A stretch of DNA of 64,000 nucleotides from Acidimicrobiia bacterium (lineage in GTDB: Bacteria > Actinomycetota > Acidimicrobiia > Acidimicrobiales > SKKL01). The stretch spans positions 1 to 64,000 of the forward strand of contig JBAYRL010000009.1 of assembly GCA_041676705.1 (NCBI GenBank), given 5' to 3'. The notes under the pieces were generated by a model that ran no database searches, was not told where the DNA came from, and saw only the letters and a program-made list of their open reading frames with translations. Positions 27,562-37,396 of the stretch are shown piece by piece. A program made the position numbers and the translations under genes. Within the stretch, counting starts at the first letter, position 1, and each line of letters starts with the position of its first letter.

Positions 27562-28941
27562 TTAGCTGGTTACAGCTTTTGCTGTAGCTACTAGGTCCAA
27601 CAGGGGCCGTTCCCAACGATCCCACAACGTAAACAACGAATGCCATCTAGCTGCTGACTCTGCTGAAGTACCATCCCCTAGTTCTTTAACAAGATATACA
27701 TATAGCCCGTTAGAAAAATAGCGTTCAACCGGGATCGCATTGGGAGAGTAAACCCGCACCGCTGCGATAGAAGCATAGTCTTCCACGTTAGGGTTTGTTA
27801 CCAGGTCTTCAAGGGGTTTCGCCTGTGAGGGCTCCGTTGGTATAAGGTCAGGTAACGGGTTTTGAGCTGTATACGATTCTGGTATCGAACCATCCTCAGA
27901 CAACTCTCTCATGTAGTTAACAAACTGGGGTGTTACCAACAGGTGGGTCATATCAGAATGCCCGTAGCGGTTTTGTAGTAGCCACATTCGAATATCAGGA
28001 TCGTTCCGCAAAACCGGGTTGGCTTCTAACTCTTGTACTACAGACCACCACTGATATAAACCGAGACGGTTCAACATATGTAACCAGCCTGCGACCACCT
28101 TAGGGTCTGTGCAGTCTTTCAAAGGCATCTTCGGGACTACTCTTCCACCAACTGGGGGAAGGTTTATTGGGTAAAACGACCCCCTTCCTTTTAGAAGCTG
28201 GCTACGAAGACGATCATAAAGCCGGTCGTCTAGATCTGGTCGGGTCACCAAATTACCCACCCACACCATATTTGCAAGGTTGTTATCTAGGTCTATTCTT
28301 TCGACCAACTCTTCCACGACCTCATACGGTAAATCTAACGCATAGGCCAAACTGTGAAGGTCCGGGTTTGTGGATTGTGCCACACCCAACCACACATCAG
28401 GACGTAACATTATCACAACATATAACATGTCCGTATCGTCACCACAAGCGGCACCGTCTTCTAATAGTTCTAACAGTTCTTGGGAGGAGAACGCTTTATG
28501 CCCACCGTTCACCAGCCAAGACCAATATTGTTCCCGGTCCGTGGTTTTGACACGTAAAGCAGCAGCTTTGGTGAGCTCAGCCGGGTACAGCGGCGCTACC
28601 CGCAACAGTTTCGGAAGGTGTTTTTCGTTAACTCTTTCCAAAATGTTACTGTACACACTATCAGGTAACCGCCACCGGTTAACACCTTGTTCTAAAACTG
28701 TGACCCGTTTCTCGTTTTCTAAAAGATACAGCACGATTTGCGGATTTGTTGTGTTTGCTAACAATACTTGGCGTGCCGTAGCACCCGCAAACATTTGCGG
28801 GTAGTCACGTATAATGTCTAACGTGCAACCCGGTGACATAGCAACACTAATGACAACATTTGTTGATGTGTCGACCACAGGTAATGCTGCACGAATAACA
28901 TGGGGTGACGACACAACCCGCAGTAGATCTGAAACATACAC
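27562..28941 (-). CDS. Solenoid-like protein, paralogue 4 of 4
   Basis: This 459-residue member of the family has SVAMSPGCTLDII, LLANTTNPQIVLYLLENEKR and GVNRWRLPDSVYSNIL at the N-terminus. The C-terminal signature is YVYLVKELGDGTSAES, then W.SLF.L.D.WERPLLDLV. The start is taken as the GTG at 28941, which has AAGGG about ten bases upstream, although the frame is open to 29052. The copy lies beyond the glycosyltransferase gene and has its own strong terminator. Soluble, function unknown. Confidence 0.7.
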   Translation of the reverse strand: MYVSDLLRVVSSPHVIRAALPVVDTSTNVVISVAMSPGCTLDIIRDYPQMFAGATARQVLLANTTNPQIVLYLLENEKRVTVLEQGVNRWRLPDSVYSNILERVNEKHLPKLLRVAPLYPAELTKAAALRVKTTDREQYWSWLVNGGHKAFSSQELLELLEDGAACGDDTDMLYVVIMLRPDVWLGVAQSTNPDLHSLAYALDLPYEVVEELVERIDLDNNLANMVWVGNLVTRPDLDDRLYDRLRSQLLKGRGSFYPINLPPVGGRVVPKMPLKDCTDPKVVAGWLHMLNRLGLYQWWSVVQELEANPVLRNDPDIRMWLLQNRYGHSDMTHLLVTPQFVNYMRELSEDGSIPESYTAQNPLPDLIPTEPSQAKPLEDLVTNPNVEDYASIAAVRVYSPNAIPVERYFSNGLYVYLVKELGDGTSAESAARWHSLFTLWDRWERPLLDLVATAKAVTS

Positions 28942-29140
28942 GATATTACCACCCTTATTTAAGATTCGTTTGGTTTCTAGTTGTGTTAACCACAATTGAT
29001 AGCTAGGAAACACAACACAAGCAACCCCACCAACTTGTATAGCCCCACCCAAACACCTAACCGTTCATGTAGCTGCTGTTAGGTTAACCTTTCCGTTGAA
29101 CCTGCCATAGGGTTCCCCTAGTGTTAGGGGTGACACAACA

Positions 29141-29174
29141 AACGGTCTGTCAACTAACACGCTGACAGACCGTT
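29141..29174 (-). terminator. Rho-independent terminator
   Basis: A perfect 12-bp stem (29141-29152 with 29163-29174) has a 10-base loop. It follows the minus-strand gene that stops at 29193, and TTTGTTG lies beyond the stem on that strand. Confidence 0.85.
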
Positions 29175-29192
29175 TTGAGATTGTTAAACATT

Positions 29193-30551
29193 TTATACAG
29201 GGATATCTTGACGGAAACTTTCCCATTCAAGGATTTCGCCTGACGCCCACCGTTCCAGCGCCTCATAAAACGAGGTTTCTTGGCCGGTTTCATAAGCCGC
29301 TTCAGCTTCTGGTAAAAACAGGTCCCGATCAGCTGAGAGCCCTAGCCGTTGCAAAGCCTCTGCTAATTCGCGTTGAACTACCAGTGGGGTACGTTCACTT
29401 CGGACTAAACCAGCGGTTTCAGCGATGCGTCGCATCTGCCCTTCAGAAAGAGCACCTACTGTAGGTAACACCCATGTTTGGGGTGACGCCACAATTTTGG
29501 CTGCGACAAACAACACTTCACGATCTAAAGCTGTTTCATACACCGGGCTGTTTGGCGCTGTTTTAGCGAAACGGATTATTGGTTCCATTTCTGCTTCCCA
29601 CAACACCCGTGCCGCGACCGCTCCTTCTAAAATCAAGGCTGGGTCAAACGCTGTTAACACTTTGAACAGACCGTGATAGGCGTCCTGTCGAGAAATTTCT
29701 AGCAAATCCCACGCTTGGGTTGCTGCCACCGCGAACTCGGGAGCGTCGCTCACCTGATCTAAAGTGTCTTCTTGGTTTATACGAGCGAACCCTGAAACAG
29801 TAGCGACCATAGTGAAAGACAACTTGGCTTCAGAACGACGATTAGTGCGCTCATACCACCTCGCTATGTCTTTATGTTTAGGACGATGAGCTATCAAAGC
29901 ACCTAACGCTTTTGAGAAACGTTGAAGCTCTGTTTCAAACCCTGGCGGAACAACTGGCGCCACCAAAGTGGTTTCTGTTCCTGCTAGTTCAACTAACGTA
30001 CCCGGTTTTGGGGCCAGTTGGAACAACGGGATCTCACCGTTTTGGGCTGCTACAGCCGGCATCGGTGTAGCTAACACACGACGCACCCCACGTTTTTTGG
30101 GTGGGTGTTTCCGTCGAAGTTTGGTGAGAAGTTTTTTGCGGAGCTGTTCCGGGTTACCTCCTAAAGACGGTAGCCCTTCAAACTCTGGCAAAAACGATGA
30201 TAACTCGTCTAAATCCCAGGTTTGGGGTTCGTAACTATCCGCATCCGTAGCGACCTTGTTGTTTGGTTCGGTAGGGTCTGGTTTTTTGTGGACTTTAGCT
30301 AACCAAGAACCAAGGTTTCCTAACACATTAACTACGTCTTGTTCTGAATACGGTTTTTGGTGTGCTAACTCTTTAGGGGAACGCATCACCATAAAACCTT
30401 CAACCATATCTACAACATCATCAACGGTGTAGCTAGGCATGGTTTGGTTTTTCGTGTTTTGTCGGAGCCGCTCAATAGCAGCTACCACCGACGGGTTTCG
30501 AGCGTCCCGTATGAGATGAATCGCTTGGGAGCGGAAGTTGCTAGTGCTCAT
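29193..30551 (-). CDS. Hypothetical soluble protein
   Basis: This 452-residue protein is mainly helical. A basic KKLLTKLRRKHPPKKRGVRR stretch near residue 160-180 suggests nucleic acid or membrane-surface contact. The C-terminal ~250 residues are Ala/Glu-rich helices (LQRFSKALGALIAHRPKHKD; REVLFVAAKIVASPQTW). AAAGGAG lies five bases before the ATG at 30551, so the start is firm. There is no signal peptide and no family is recognised. It sits between the paralogue array and the Tad operon, with a terminator after it and ~275 bases before it, so it is probably monocistronic. Confidence 0.75.
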   Translation of the reverse strand: MSTSNFRSQAIHLIRDARNPSVVAAIERLRQNTKNQTMPSYTVDDVVDMVEGFMVMRSPKELAHQKPYSEQDVVNVLGNLGSWLAKVHKKPDPTEPNNKVATDADSYEPQTWDLDELSSFLPEFEGLPSLGGNPEQLRKKLLTKLRRKHPPKKRGVRRVLATPMPAVAAQNGEIPLFQLAPKPGTLVELAGTETTLVAPVVPPGFETELQRFSKALGALIAHRPKHKDIARWYERTNRRSEAKLSFTMVATVSGFARINQEDTLDQVSDAPEFAVAATQAWDLLEISRQDAYHGLFKVLTAFDPALILEGAVAARVLWEAEMEPIIRFAKTAPNSPVYETALDREVLFVAAKIVASPQTWVLPTVGALSEGQMRRIAETAGLVRSERTPLVVQRELAEALQRLGLSADRDLFLPEAEAAYETGQETSFYEALERWASGEILEWESFRQDIPV

Positions 30552-30826
30552 AGGTCTCCTTTCTTTGTCCCTCATCGGCACATAAATAGCCGGGATAAGG
30601 GTTCACCTTTTTTGTGGTGGTACCCACTGTTAGAGCCCTACTACAAAACCCCACCACCACCCGACATCGAAGGGTTGGGTACCTGGGTGGGTGTCTAAAC
30701 CTAAAACGACAAAACCAACACACCCAACCAAACATTTGCACCACCCAAGCTTGATGGTTAAGCCCACTTTTTTTCTAAAGAAAGGGTTGGGTGAAAGGTT
30801 CGAACGGTTAGCCCCACAACAAAACG

Positions 30827-31336
30827 TTAAGGACGTTCACATATACCTGAATAGGTGTGGGTGTTAACACCAGGAACACAAACATTAGCCGCCCTTGTCA
30901 CACTACCTTGAACGTTGCGTGTGTTTAACAACCGGTCTACAACAGGTAAAAACACGAGGTTGTCAACATTGTATGACACAGTTACTTCTACTGTTGGGCT
31001 CGTTGGAGAGTTCGACACCGAAACAGCGGTGTTGGTAAGTTTTACTTGGGCGGCAGCACCATATTGTTTTGATAAAGTCACTGTTTCTAACGCCACCGAC
31101 GTAGCTTTAGCTACATCTAAACGTACTGTTCCCGAGTTGTCCCATGAGGTAGCCCCAGCCACCGCTCCTGATTCAGCTAGAGCCGCGGCTTGTCTTTGCG
31201 CTACTAAAATGTGTGTCACATCAACAGCTAGTGTGCCAGCAAACCAGATTATCGGAAAAGCGAACATCACAAACAAAAGAAGCACAGCCCCACGTTTCGG
31301 GGTGTTAGGTAGCGTTACACCACGGTTTTTAGGCAT
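30827..31336 (-). CDS. TadG-like pilus-associated protein
   Basis: This 169-residue membrane-anchored minor pilin-like protein of the Tad system carries the typical N-terminus of putative Flp pilus-assembly TadE/G-like proteins. That is RGAVLLLFVMFAFPIIWFAG followed by the DVTHILVAQRQAAALAESGAVAGA helix. The rest is a beta-rich extracytoplasmic domain with two Cys (NVCVPG, GICERP). Its start overlaps the stop of the upstream tadE in a TAATG, which means translational coupling. It is the last gene of the operon. Confidence 0.85.
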   Translation of the reverse strand: MPKNRGVTLPNTPKRGAVLLLFVMFAFPIIWFAGTLAVDVTHILVAQRQAAALAESGAVAGATSWDNSGTVRLDVAKATSVALETVTLSKQYGAAAQVKLTNTAVSVSNSPTSPTVEVTVSYNVDNLVFLPVVDRLLNTRNVQGSVTRAANVCVPGVNTHTYSGICERP

Positions 31337-31797
31337 TACCGTACCGCTACTTCACAACGTGACACCCCTACAGCGTTCATCTGGTAACCATCACCCCAAC
31401 TTGACGCTGCACCTTTTACAAGTTGTCCTAAACCAGGGGTCATGAATTTGATTTGATAGTTAACATCAACCACTACAAACGGGTCAGAGACAGTACATAG
31501 GTTTCCGCGTCGGACAGACAACACCGGGTTTGTTATTGCGCCCCCACCTGGAACTTCTCCTAATGCTTGTTGGAATGCTGGTTCTGAACGGTTTTGTGCG
31601 CCACCATAAACTGCCCCAGCGCGGGCGCTACGATAAGCAGCTTCTTGAGCGGCGCCTGTTGCTAACATGACACGGCTCAAATCTAGGATTAGTAACACGA
31701 AAAAGAAAAACAACGGCAACACAAAAACGAACTCTAATAGCACCGCTCCCCGGCGGCGGTTGTTCAAACGTTTTTTGTGGTTCCAGAACCGTTTCAT
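31336..31797 (-). CDS. TadE-like pseudopilin
   Basis: This 153-residue TadE family minor pilin has RRRGAVLLEFVFVLPLFFFFV with the characteristic Glu five residues into the hydrophobic helix, then SRVMLATGAAQEAAYRSARAGA. A C-terminal extracytoplasmic domain has two Cys (NLCTV, SRCEV). It is probably processed by a prepilin peptidase not encoded in this window. The SD is weak (AAGAAAG). It overlaps tadG by one base pair and follows tadC by 74 bases. Confidence 0.85.
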   Translation of the reverse strand: MKRFWNHKKRLNNRRRGAVLLEFVFVLPLFFFFVLLILDLSRVMLATGAAQEAAYRSARAGAVYGGAQNRSEPAFQQALGEVPGGGAITNPVLSVRRGNLCTVSDPFVVVDVNYQIKFMTPGLGQLVKGAASSWGDGYQMNAVGVSRCEVAVR

Positions 31798-31871
31798 GAC
31801 GAAGTTGTTTCTTTCTTGTTGTGTTAGTTAAACCTTTGTGTCTGTTGCTGTTCACACAACTGTTGATGCTG

Positions 31872-32768
31872 TTAAAGCGTGTTAAGACTTTCGATGAGAG
31901 GTATCATCGCAGAAATGAGTAGCAAAGGAATGAAATGTGCTACTTGGATACCGACCAAGGTGAGAGGTAACCGTTTCATTTGTGCTCGTGCTAGTTCATA
32001 CGACTTTTTTCGGATCGCTTCGGATTGCTGAGCGATCGTGTGGACCACTTCTGTACCTTCAACCGCTGCTTGTCCTAACGAGTTAAAAAACGCGGCGGCT
32101 TCTGGGGTTCCAAGACGTGCCCCGATCTGTTGATACGCTTCTCGTTCTGGTAGGGCACGAGCTCGTAAAAGTTCTAGCAAACCTAACGTTTCACGCCCTA
32201 CAATACTGGTGTCTCGTACCGCGGTGAACTCTAACGCTCTTTGTATGCCTTGCCCGGTTATTAAAGGCATTTGTAACAGCTCTATAAAGCCTGGTAAGGC
32301 TCTAGTCACCTCATCGGCACGGGCTTGTGCTGAGGTACGGATCCGTTCATAAGGTAACACGACCGCTAGAAACGCTACCATCACACCAAAGGCTTTAGGC
32401 CACAGACCTGTAACAACAAACAAGGTGTAACTTAACGCTATGAAACCTAGCACGGTGGCTAGGAGCTGTACTGCTATATACACCTCTATTGAACCACCAT
32501 AGAGTTGGGACATAGCAACTTTGGTGGACAGGGTACGCCAGGCCGGGTTTTGGCCAGCGTTTTGGATGGGTGTGAGTTTAGCTATGGGGCGAGCAGCGAC
32601 AAGTAAGGGTTTGTCAAACAACGATTGGCTGGTAGCGGCCGCTGTTTCAAATTTGTGGTCGATCAGGTTTTGGGCTTCTTGATCGTCGGATTCGGTACGG
32701 GAACGTACCAAGGTCCAGGTGATTAACCCGAAGAGTGTTATAGCTATGGTTGTTATTAGTGCTGGCAT
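31872..32768 (-). CDS. tadC: TadC, type II secretion F-domain membrane protein
   Basis: This 298-residue inner-membrane platform protein of the Tad pilus machine has an N-terminal TM helix. A T2SSF domain (ADEVTRALPGFIELLQMPLITGQGIQRALEF ... FFNSLGQAAVEGTEVVHTIAQQSEAIRKK, given here as separate motifs) precedes a C-terminal TM helix (VAHFIPLLLISAMIPLI). It partners TadB to couple the ATPase to pilin assembly. AGGA lies nine bases before the ATG, and the gap to tadB is 11 bases. Confidence 0.85.
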   Translation of the reverse strand: MPALITTIAITLFGLITWTLVRSRTESDDQEAQNLIDHKFETAAATSQSLFDKPLLVAARPIAKLTPIQNAGQNPAWRTLSTKVAMSQLYGGSIEVYIAVQLLATVLGFIALSYTLFVVTGLWPKAFGVMVAFLAVVLPYERIRTSAQARADEVTRALPGFIELLQMPLITGQGIQRALEFTAVRDTSIVGRETLGLLELLRARALPEREAYQQIGARLGTPEAAAFFNSLGQAAVEGTEVVHTIAQQSEAIRKKSYELARAQMKRLPLTLVGIQVAHFIPLLLISAMIPLIESLNTL

Positions 32769-32779
32769 GTTTTGAGTTC

Positions 32780-33691
32780 CTAGACTGTTAACCTTTTTGC
32801 TTTTGATAACACGCGCAACATCCGAAACACGCCTAAGAGATAGTTAGCTACCCCGATAGAAAGCCCGATGAGCGGTACAGGGCGTGACAGCTGGTCTAGC
32901 CCGCCACCTTTGTTAAACAGGATGAACGCTATACCGGCGATCACAGCTATGATGGCGTAACCTTGAAATTTTGCTTCAGCGACTTCTGCTAAGGCTTCAG
33001 CTGAAAGTTCGTTGTCGTAGCGGATACTTTGTGCGGCGGCTTCTAGAGCGGGGGCTAGAGAACCGCCCTGTTCAGCTTCGATTGCTAGAGCAGCAGCTAA
33101 AAGACTTATAGCTTTACCGGGGTATCGTTTAGCGATACCTTCTATAGCTTCTGGTAGCGGCATCCCTGCACGGTGTTGGGATAACGCATTGGAAAGTTCT
33201 GAATGTAATGGTTCTGCGGTGACTGGCAGCACTGCACGTAACGCTACTGGGGGTGAGCTGCCGCTTTTCATTTGGGTAGCTAACATGTCAAGAACTGTTA
33301 CTAGTTGGGTGTTGAACGATTCTTGTCTTCTGGTTTTTAGAACAGAAGAAACCGCGAAAGCGGCTGCTAATGATGTTGGGATCCCAACTAAGATCGCTAA
33401 AAGTGTGGGTAGCCCGGCTAGGGTTAGACCGGTTGCTAAACCCATGTACACTAAACCTGCGCCGACTATGACGGGGTAAAGGTCCCCAAACCAGCCAAGT
33501 TCTCCTAGTTTTCGTTCCAGTTTAGCTTTGTTGGATGTGGCTGCTTTTTCTCGGCGAGCGTTTTCTGCTTCTATTTGTAAGCGTCGCCGTTCCAACGTTG
33601 TTAACAGGCGTGTTTCTTTAACACTGTTAACCCAAAGCACCCCAAAGAACGCAGCGGCGCCGCCTAACACAGCAGCTAAAAGGTTCAGCAT
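32780..33691 (-). CDS. tadB: TadB, type II secretion F-domain membrane protein
   Basis: This 303-residue inner-membrane protein with a T2SSF domain is the TadB partner of TadC. TM helices lie near the N-terminus (AAVLGGAAAFFGVLWV), at ~80-120 and twice near the C-terminus (GYAIIAVIAGIAFILF). The F-domain motifs are LVTVLDMLATQMKSGSSPPVALRAV and AIEAEQGGSLAPALEAAAQSI. Its ATG directly abuts the TAA of tadA and uses a GGAGG inside the end of that gene. Confidence 0.85.
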   Translation of the reverse strand: MLNLLAAVLGGAAAFFGVLWVNSVKETRLLTTLERRRLQIEAENARREKAATSNKAKLERKLGELGWFGDLYPVIVGAGLVYMGLATGLTLAGLPTLLAILVGIPTSLAAAFAVSSVLKTRRQESFNTQLVTVLDMLATQMKSGSSPPVALRAVLPVTAEPLHSELSNALSQHRAGMPLPEAIEGIAKRYPGKAISLLAAALAIEAEQGGSLAPALEAAAQSIRYDNELSAEALAEVAEAKFQGYAIIAVIAGIAFILFNKGGGLDQLSRPVPLIGLSIGVANYLLGVFRMLRVLSKAKRLTV

Positions 33692-35188
33692 TTAACGCCT
33701 CCAACGTTCTAAACGTCCATACCGGCTTAGTTTTAACGCCAGCTGGGTAGGGTTGTTGGTAGTGTCGCCACCTGGAATCCCTACCTGTGTAAACACAGGC
33801 ACCGCATGGTCGGGGTTGTTGCTCATTTTCCCGGTAAATAGGGGGTTGGAGATGATTTGTCCGTTGCTCACAAACCGGGTATCTACTTCTGTTATATGGG
33901 AAATGAACCGGTGTGTAGCGGAACGTTCAACTTGGACTACCACATCTATAGCTGTAGCGACCTCATAGGCTGCTAAAGCAGGGTCTAGACCGCCGGAGGC
34001 TCGTGCCCAACCAGCTAAACGAAACAAGGCCTGGTCAGGTGAGCTGGCATGTATGGTGGTCATGGTCCCGTCATGCCCGGTGTTAGCAGCTTGTAACATG
34101 ACCGCCGCGGCGTTAGCTTCACGTATTTCACCAACAATGACACGATCTGGGCGCATCCGTAAGGTAACTACTAGCAGGTCTGCCATTGAAACTCTTACCT
34201 GGTCATCCGCAGAAGCGGCTTCTTTTGTTTGTAACGGTACCCAATGGGTGTTAGCTAGCTGTAACTCATAGGAATCTTCGATTGATACAACACGTTCGGT
34301 GTTCGGTATTGACTCGCTAAGAGCGTTAATCATCGTTGTTTTTCCAGTGCCTGTTCCCCCTGAAACTAAAACGGTGGCTCTAGAATGGACAGCATCTGCT
34401 AAAAACTGTCGCATTTCAGGGCTCATAGCTGAGGTGGCTAGCAACGCTTCCATGTTGAGAAGCGGCATAAACTTGCGGATTGTGAACGCTAAACCGCTTT
34501 TAGCGATCGGCGCGACCACAAACGTGGCTCTAGCCCCTTCAAGGTCAGCGGTGACTGCAGGTAACGATGGGGCCAGTTTGCGGTCTGCGACCATCGCGGC
34601 GAGTTGGCGGGCTACATAGGAGCCATGCGCATGGTCACGAAACGAAATCGGTGTTTCGAAAAGTTTGCCGTGACGTTCTACTCGTACTTTGTTCCAAGCA
34701 TCAACCATAATTTCTGTGATGGTATCGTCACGCCATAGGGGACCTAAAACAGAAATACCGACCAGTTCATCATAAGCAACGTCGATAATAAGGTCGGCTT
34801 GGTCACCTGAAAGTGACCGCAATCCGCTTTCAGGGGCTGACATGAAAGGAAAAATAGTTGTTCTGAACTGTTGATGCTGGTTGTGGTCAAGTTGTTTGTT
34901 TCGTGTTAATCGAAACGTCTTTACCAGATTTTGTAGCGAAACGTTGCTAGTTATAAGGCTTTGTAACGCTAAGACAGCCGGCCATAGTGGCTGCACACTT
35001 TGGTAGCGACGGATCGTAGCGTCAAGTTCAGGGTCACCTAACAAAACTTGCGGTTGGTGGGCTATGTCTGTTGGTTGTGGGGTTTGAGTGTGGCTGATGT
35101 CGTCAAGGATCGCTCGACGGGCCATCAAACGTGACGTGTTTAGCGCACCCCGCTCTGGTGGGTTTGACGAGTTTCGAGCGTTGTTCAT
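33692..35188 (-). CDS. tadA: TadA, Tad pilus assembly ATPase
   Basis: This 498-residue CpaF/TadA motor ATPase powers pilus extension. After a disordered ~60-residue N-terminus comes the N-domain (DDTITEIMVDAWNKVRVER). The Walker A is LVSGGTGTGKTT near residue 285, followed by the Asp box (VVSIEDSYEL), Walker B (MRPDRVIVGEIR) and His box (GTMTTIHA). The ATG at 35188 overlaps the stop of tadZ as ATGA, with AGGA upstream. It stands in the canonical Z-A-B-C order. Confidence 0.93.
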   Translation of the reverse strand: MNNARNSSNPPERGALNTSRLMARRAILDDISHTQTPQPTDIAHQPQVLLGDPELDATIRRYQSVQPLWPAVLALQSLITSNVSLQNLVKTFRLTRNKQLDHNQHQQFRTTIFPFMSAPESGLRSLSGDQADLIIDVAYDELVGISVLGPLWRDDTITEIMVDAWNKVRVERHGKLFETPISFRDHAHGSYVARQLAAMVADRKLAPSLPAVTADLEGARATFVVAPIAKSGLAFTIRKFMPLLNMEALLATSAMSPEMRQFLADAVHSRATVLVSGGTGTGKTTMINALSESIPNTERVVSIEDSYELQLANTHWVPLQTKEAASADDQVRVSMADLLVVTLRMRPDRVIVGEIREANAAAVMLQAANTGHDGTMTTIHASSPDQALFRLAGWARASGGLDPALAAYEVATAIDVVVQVERSATHRFISHITEVDTRFVSNGQIISNPLFTGKMSNNPDHAVPVFTQVGIPGGDTTNNPTQLALKLSRYGRLERWRR

Positions 35189-37353
35189 TTTTGTTTCCTG
35201 AACGGCCACCAACTACTTTTTGATTTGGTGGGCTGGTCAAACCCTTCTTTCAAAATTTCTTCGCCGGTAGCTGCATACAACACTTGTGAAAACGCTAATG
35301 AAAGGTCTGGCAGGTTACGGGTTGCGACTATTTCCCCGGCGTTAGCTGCTTGTTTAAAAGCACGTGATTCTGGTATTTGACCTAAGTACCGCCAATGCGC
35401 CAGCTCGGTTCGTACTTCGGCTTCAGAACAACCAATATCTTCCTCAGCCCGGTTTAGAACAACACCTAAACGGTCCGGGTCGAACCCTCCCCCATTAGCC
35501 GGGGTTGGTAAGGTGATCCAACGTAACCAGTCATCTGTGTTAGCAATCGTGGTGTAGTTCGGTGCTGTAGGTACGATCAAAAAATCTGAGGAGGGAATAA
35601 TGAAATCACGAAACAATTCGTGGTGTGGTTCAGCTACTGGGGTGTCAACTATGATGTAGTCGTATAGTCCTCTTAAAATGTCTACTACCTGGGTGTAAAG
35701 CTGGGGTGTTATCCAAAGAGGGTTAGACTCTTCAGAAGATTGGGGGCCTAACAGAAACGACGTGTTTAACCCTGCTAAATGAAACAGGTGTTTATTGATC
35801 CGATCGTGTTGTAAATCGTCCATTTGACGGGCTAACGTCACGATGCTTGGTGTGTATTGGTGAATATATTTACCAAGGTCGGCTTGCTGCACGTTAGCGT
35901 CAATGATACAAACAGTGCGGTGTAAGTTACGGGTCCTTAACCCTAAATATACACCCAGGTTTAACGCTAGGGTTGATTTACCAGCACCACCTTTAGGTAC
36001 TGCTACTGAGATCATTATCCCTTTACGCCCACCTGTGGTAGCAGGAAAACTGTTTTGGTAGCTGCCTGCGGGGTGGGATGTCACAGCTGCGGTGTTGTTC
36101 CACTGCCCTGGTGTTGTGTTTGGTGCCTCTTGTAGAGCCGGATTGTTAGGATTTCCCCACAAAACGTCAGGGTCTGATGCGACCACAGGCTGTGTTTCCC
36201 ACTGGTTACTTGGAGAAACAACCGGATTTGTGGTTGGGGTAACACCCCAGCTTCCGGCGGTGTTACCTTCGGGTTGTGGTGCGGGCACCATCTGGTTTGT
36301 GTTTTGAGGTGGAACGGTTTCCCCCCAGCTGCTTGTTGGTGGGACAGGTTCGGGTGTTCCCCAACTGTTGGACGGCGGCGGGGTGGGTTCTGGTTGGCTA
36401 GGGCTTTGGGTCCAGCTGGGCTGTTCAACAACCTGTGGCGCTAAGTTAGGTTCCTCCCAACGGTTAGACACGGGGGCAGGTTCAGGTGTTCCCCAACTGT
36501 TGGACGGTGGCGGTGGTGTTTCGTCCCAATCATGTTGTTTCGTGGGTGAGGTTCCCCACGTGTTGGTCGGAAAGTCCTCTACAGCTTCGTTGTTAAAACC
36601 TGCGGTGTTTGGGGTCTGAGCTGTGTCTAGGGTTTGATGGGTGTTAGGCGACGGTGGGGTTTGGGTGCCTGTCCCACCCCAGGGGTTGGTCTGTTGGGTG
36701 TAGGGTTGTTGGGGAGGGGATGTGTCCCATGAAGCAGATGGGGTGGTAGGTGTTGGTACAGCTGGTGCCCATGCCGGTTCTGGAGGACTTGTTGGTTGTG
36801 GGGTGCCAGGTTGTGGTGGTTGGCCCCATTGGTTTGTGTTTGGGGCGGTGGGATTATCCCAAGGAGCAGGTTCTGTTAACAACTCGTGGAGTTGTTGTGT
36901 AGAGGTAACTATAGGTTCTGGGTTGTGCAGCTCGATTGGTTCCCAAGCCCATGGTTGATCTACAGGTTCTGTGTTAACAATCCCGGTACCTGAGATAGCA
37001 CCTAAAAGGTTGTTTAACGAAAATGGTGGGGTTAACAGCCCGGCTGAGGGATGAGAGGTAACAATGTTACGCCCTAAACCAGAACTGTCGATAACAGCAA
37101 CTTTCCATGATGCTACCGTTAGCCGCCCGATGAGTTCTTCAGCGCTAAAACCTGAACCACCATCGGGTAGATTGTCAGCGAAGATGATTATAAGGTCGCT
37201 GGTTGTTCTGCCGTTAAACACCCCTGCTGCGATAAGGTCTCTAAGATCTGCACCTGATGCACAGTAGTGGACTTGTTCGAAAAGTTGTGACGCTGTTAAG
37301 GCGTTAGCTACACCTACGGCGCCCGCTACTATAATATGTATTGGTGCTGTCAT
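35185..37353 (-). CDS. tadZ: TadZ/CpaE-like ParA-type ATPase with long Pro/Asn-rich linker
   Basis: This 722-residue protein is predicted to position the Tad machine at the cell pole. The first ~125 residues form a receiver-like domain (IHIIVAGAVGVANAL). A ~300-residue linker follows with repeated WG and NSWGTPEP-type motifs, far longer than in standard CpaE. The C-terminal ~270 residues are a MinD/ParA ATPase with a deviant Walker A (VPKGGAGKST near 450), CIIDAN and DYIIVDTPVAE. AAAGG precedes the ATG at 37353. The linker may act as a flexible tether or be expanded by recombination. Confidence 0.85.
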   Translation of the reverse strand: MTAPIHIIVAGAVGVANALTASQLFEQVHYCASGADLRDLIAAGVFNGRTTSDLIIIFADNLPDGGSGFSAEELIGRLTVASWKVAVIDSSGLGRNIVTSHPSAGLLTPPFSLNNLLGAISGTGIVNTEPVDQPWAWEPIELHNPEPIVTSTQQLHELLTEPAPWDNPTAPNTNQWGQPPQPGTPQPTSPPEPAWAPAVPTPTTPSASWDTSPPQQPYTQQTNPWGGTGTQTPPSPNTHQTLDTAQTPNTAGFNNEAVEDFPTNTWGTSPTKQHDWDETPPPPSNSWGTPEPAPVSNRWEEPNLAPQVVEQPSWTQSPSQPEPTPPPSNSWGTPEPVPPTSSWGETVPPQNTNQMVPAPQPEGNTAGSWGVTPTTNPVVSPSNQWETQPVVASDPDVLWGNPNNPALQEAPNTTPGQWNNTAAVTSHPAGSYQNSFPATTGGRKGIMISVAVPKGGAGKSTLALNLGVYLGLRTRNLHRTVCIIDANVQQADLGKYIHQYTPSIVTLARQMDDLQHDRINKHLFHLAGLNTSFLLGPQSSEESNPLWITPQLYTQVVDILRGLYDYIIVDTPVAEPHHELFRDFIIPSSDFLIVPTAPNYTTIANTDDWLRWITLPTPANGGGFDPDRLGVVLNRAEEDIGCSEAEVRTELAHWRYLGQIPESRAFKQAANAGEIVATRNLPDLSLAFSQVLYAATGEEILKEGFDQPTKSKSSWWPFRKQK

Positions 37354-37396
37354 TCGTTAAACCTTTGGTGGTGTTTGGGTCACAGGACGGTTTTGT

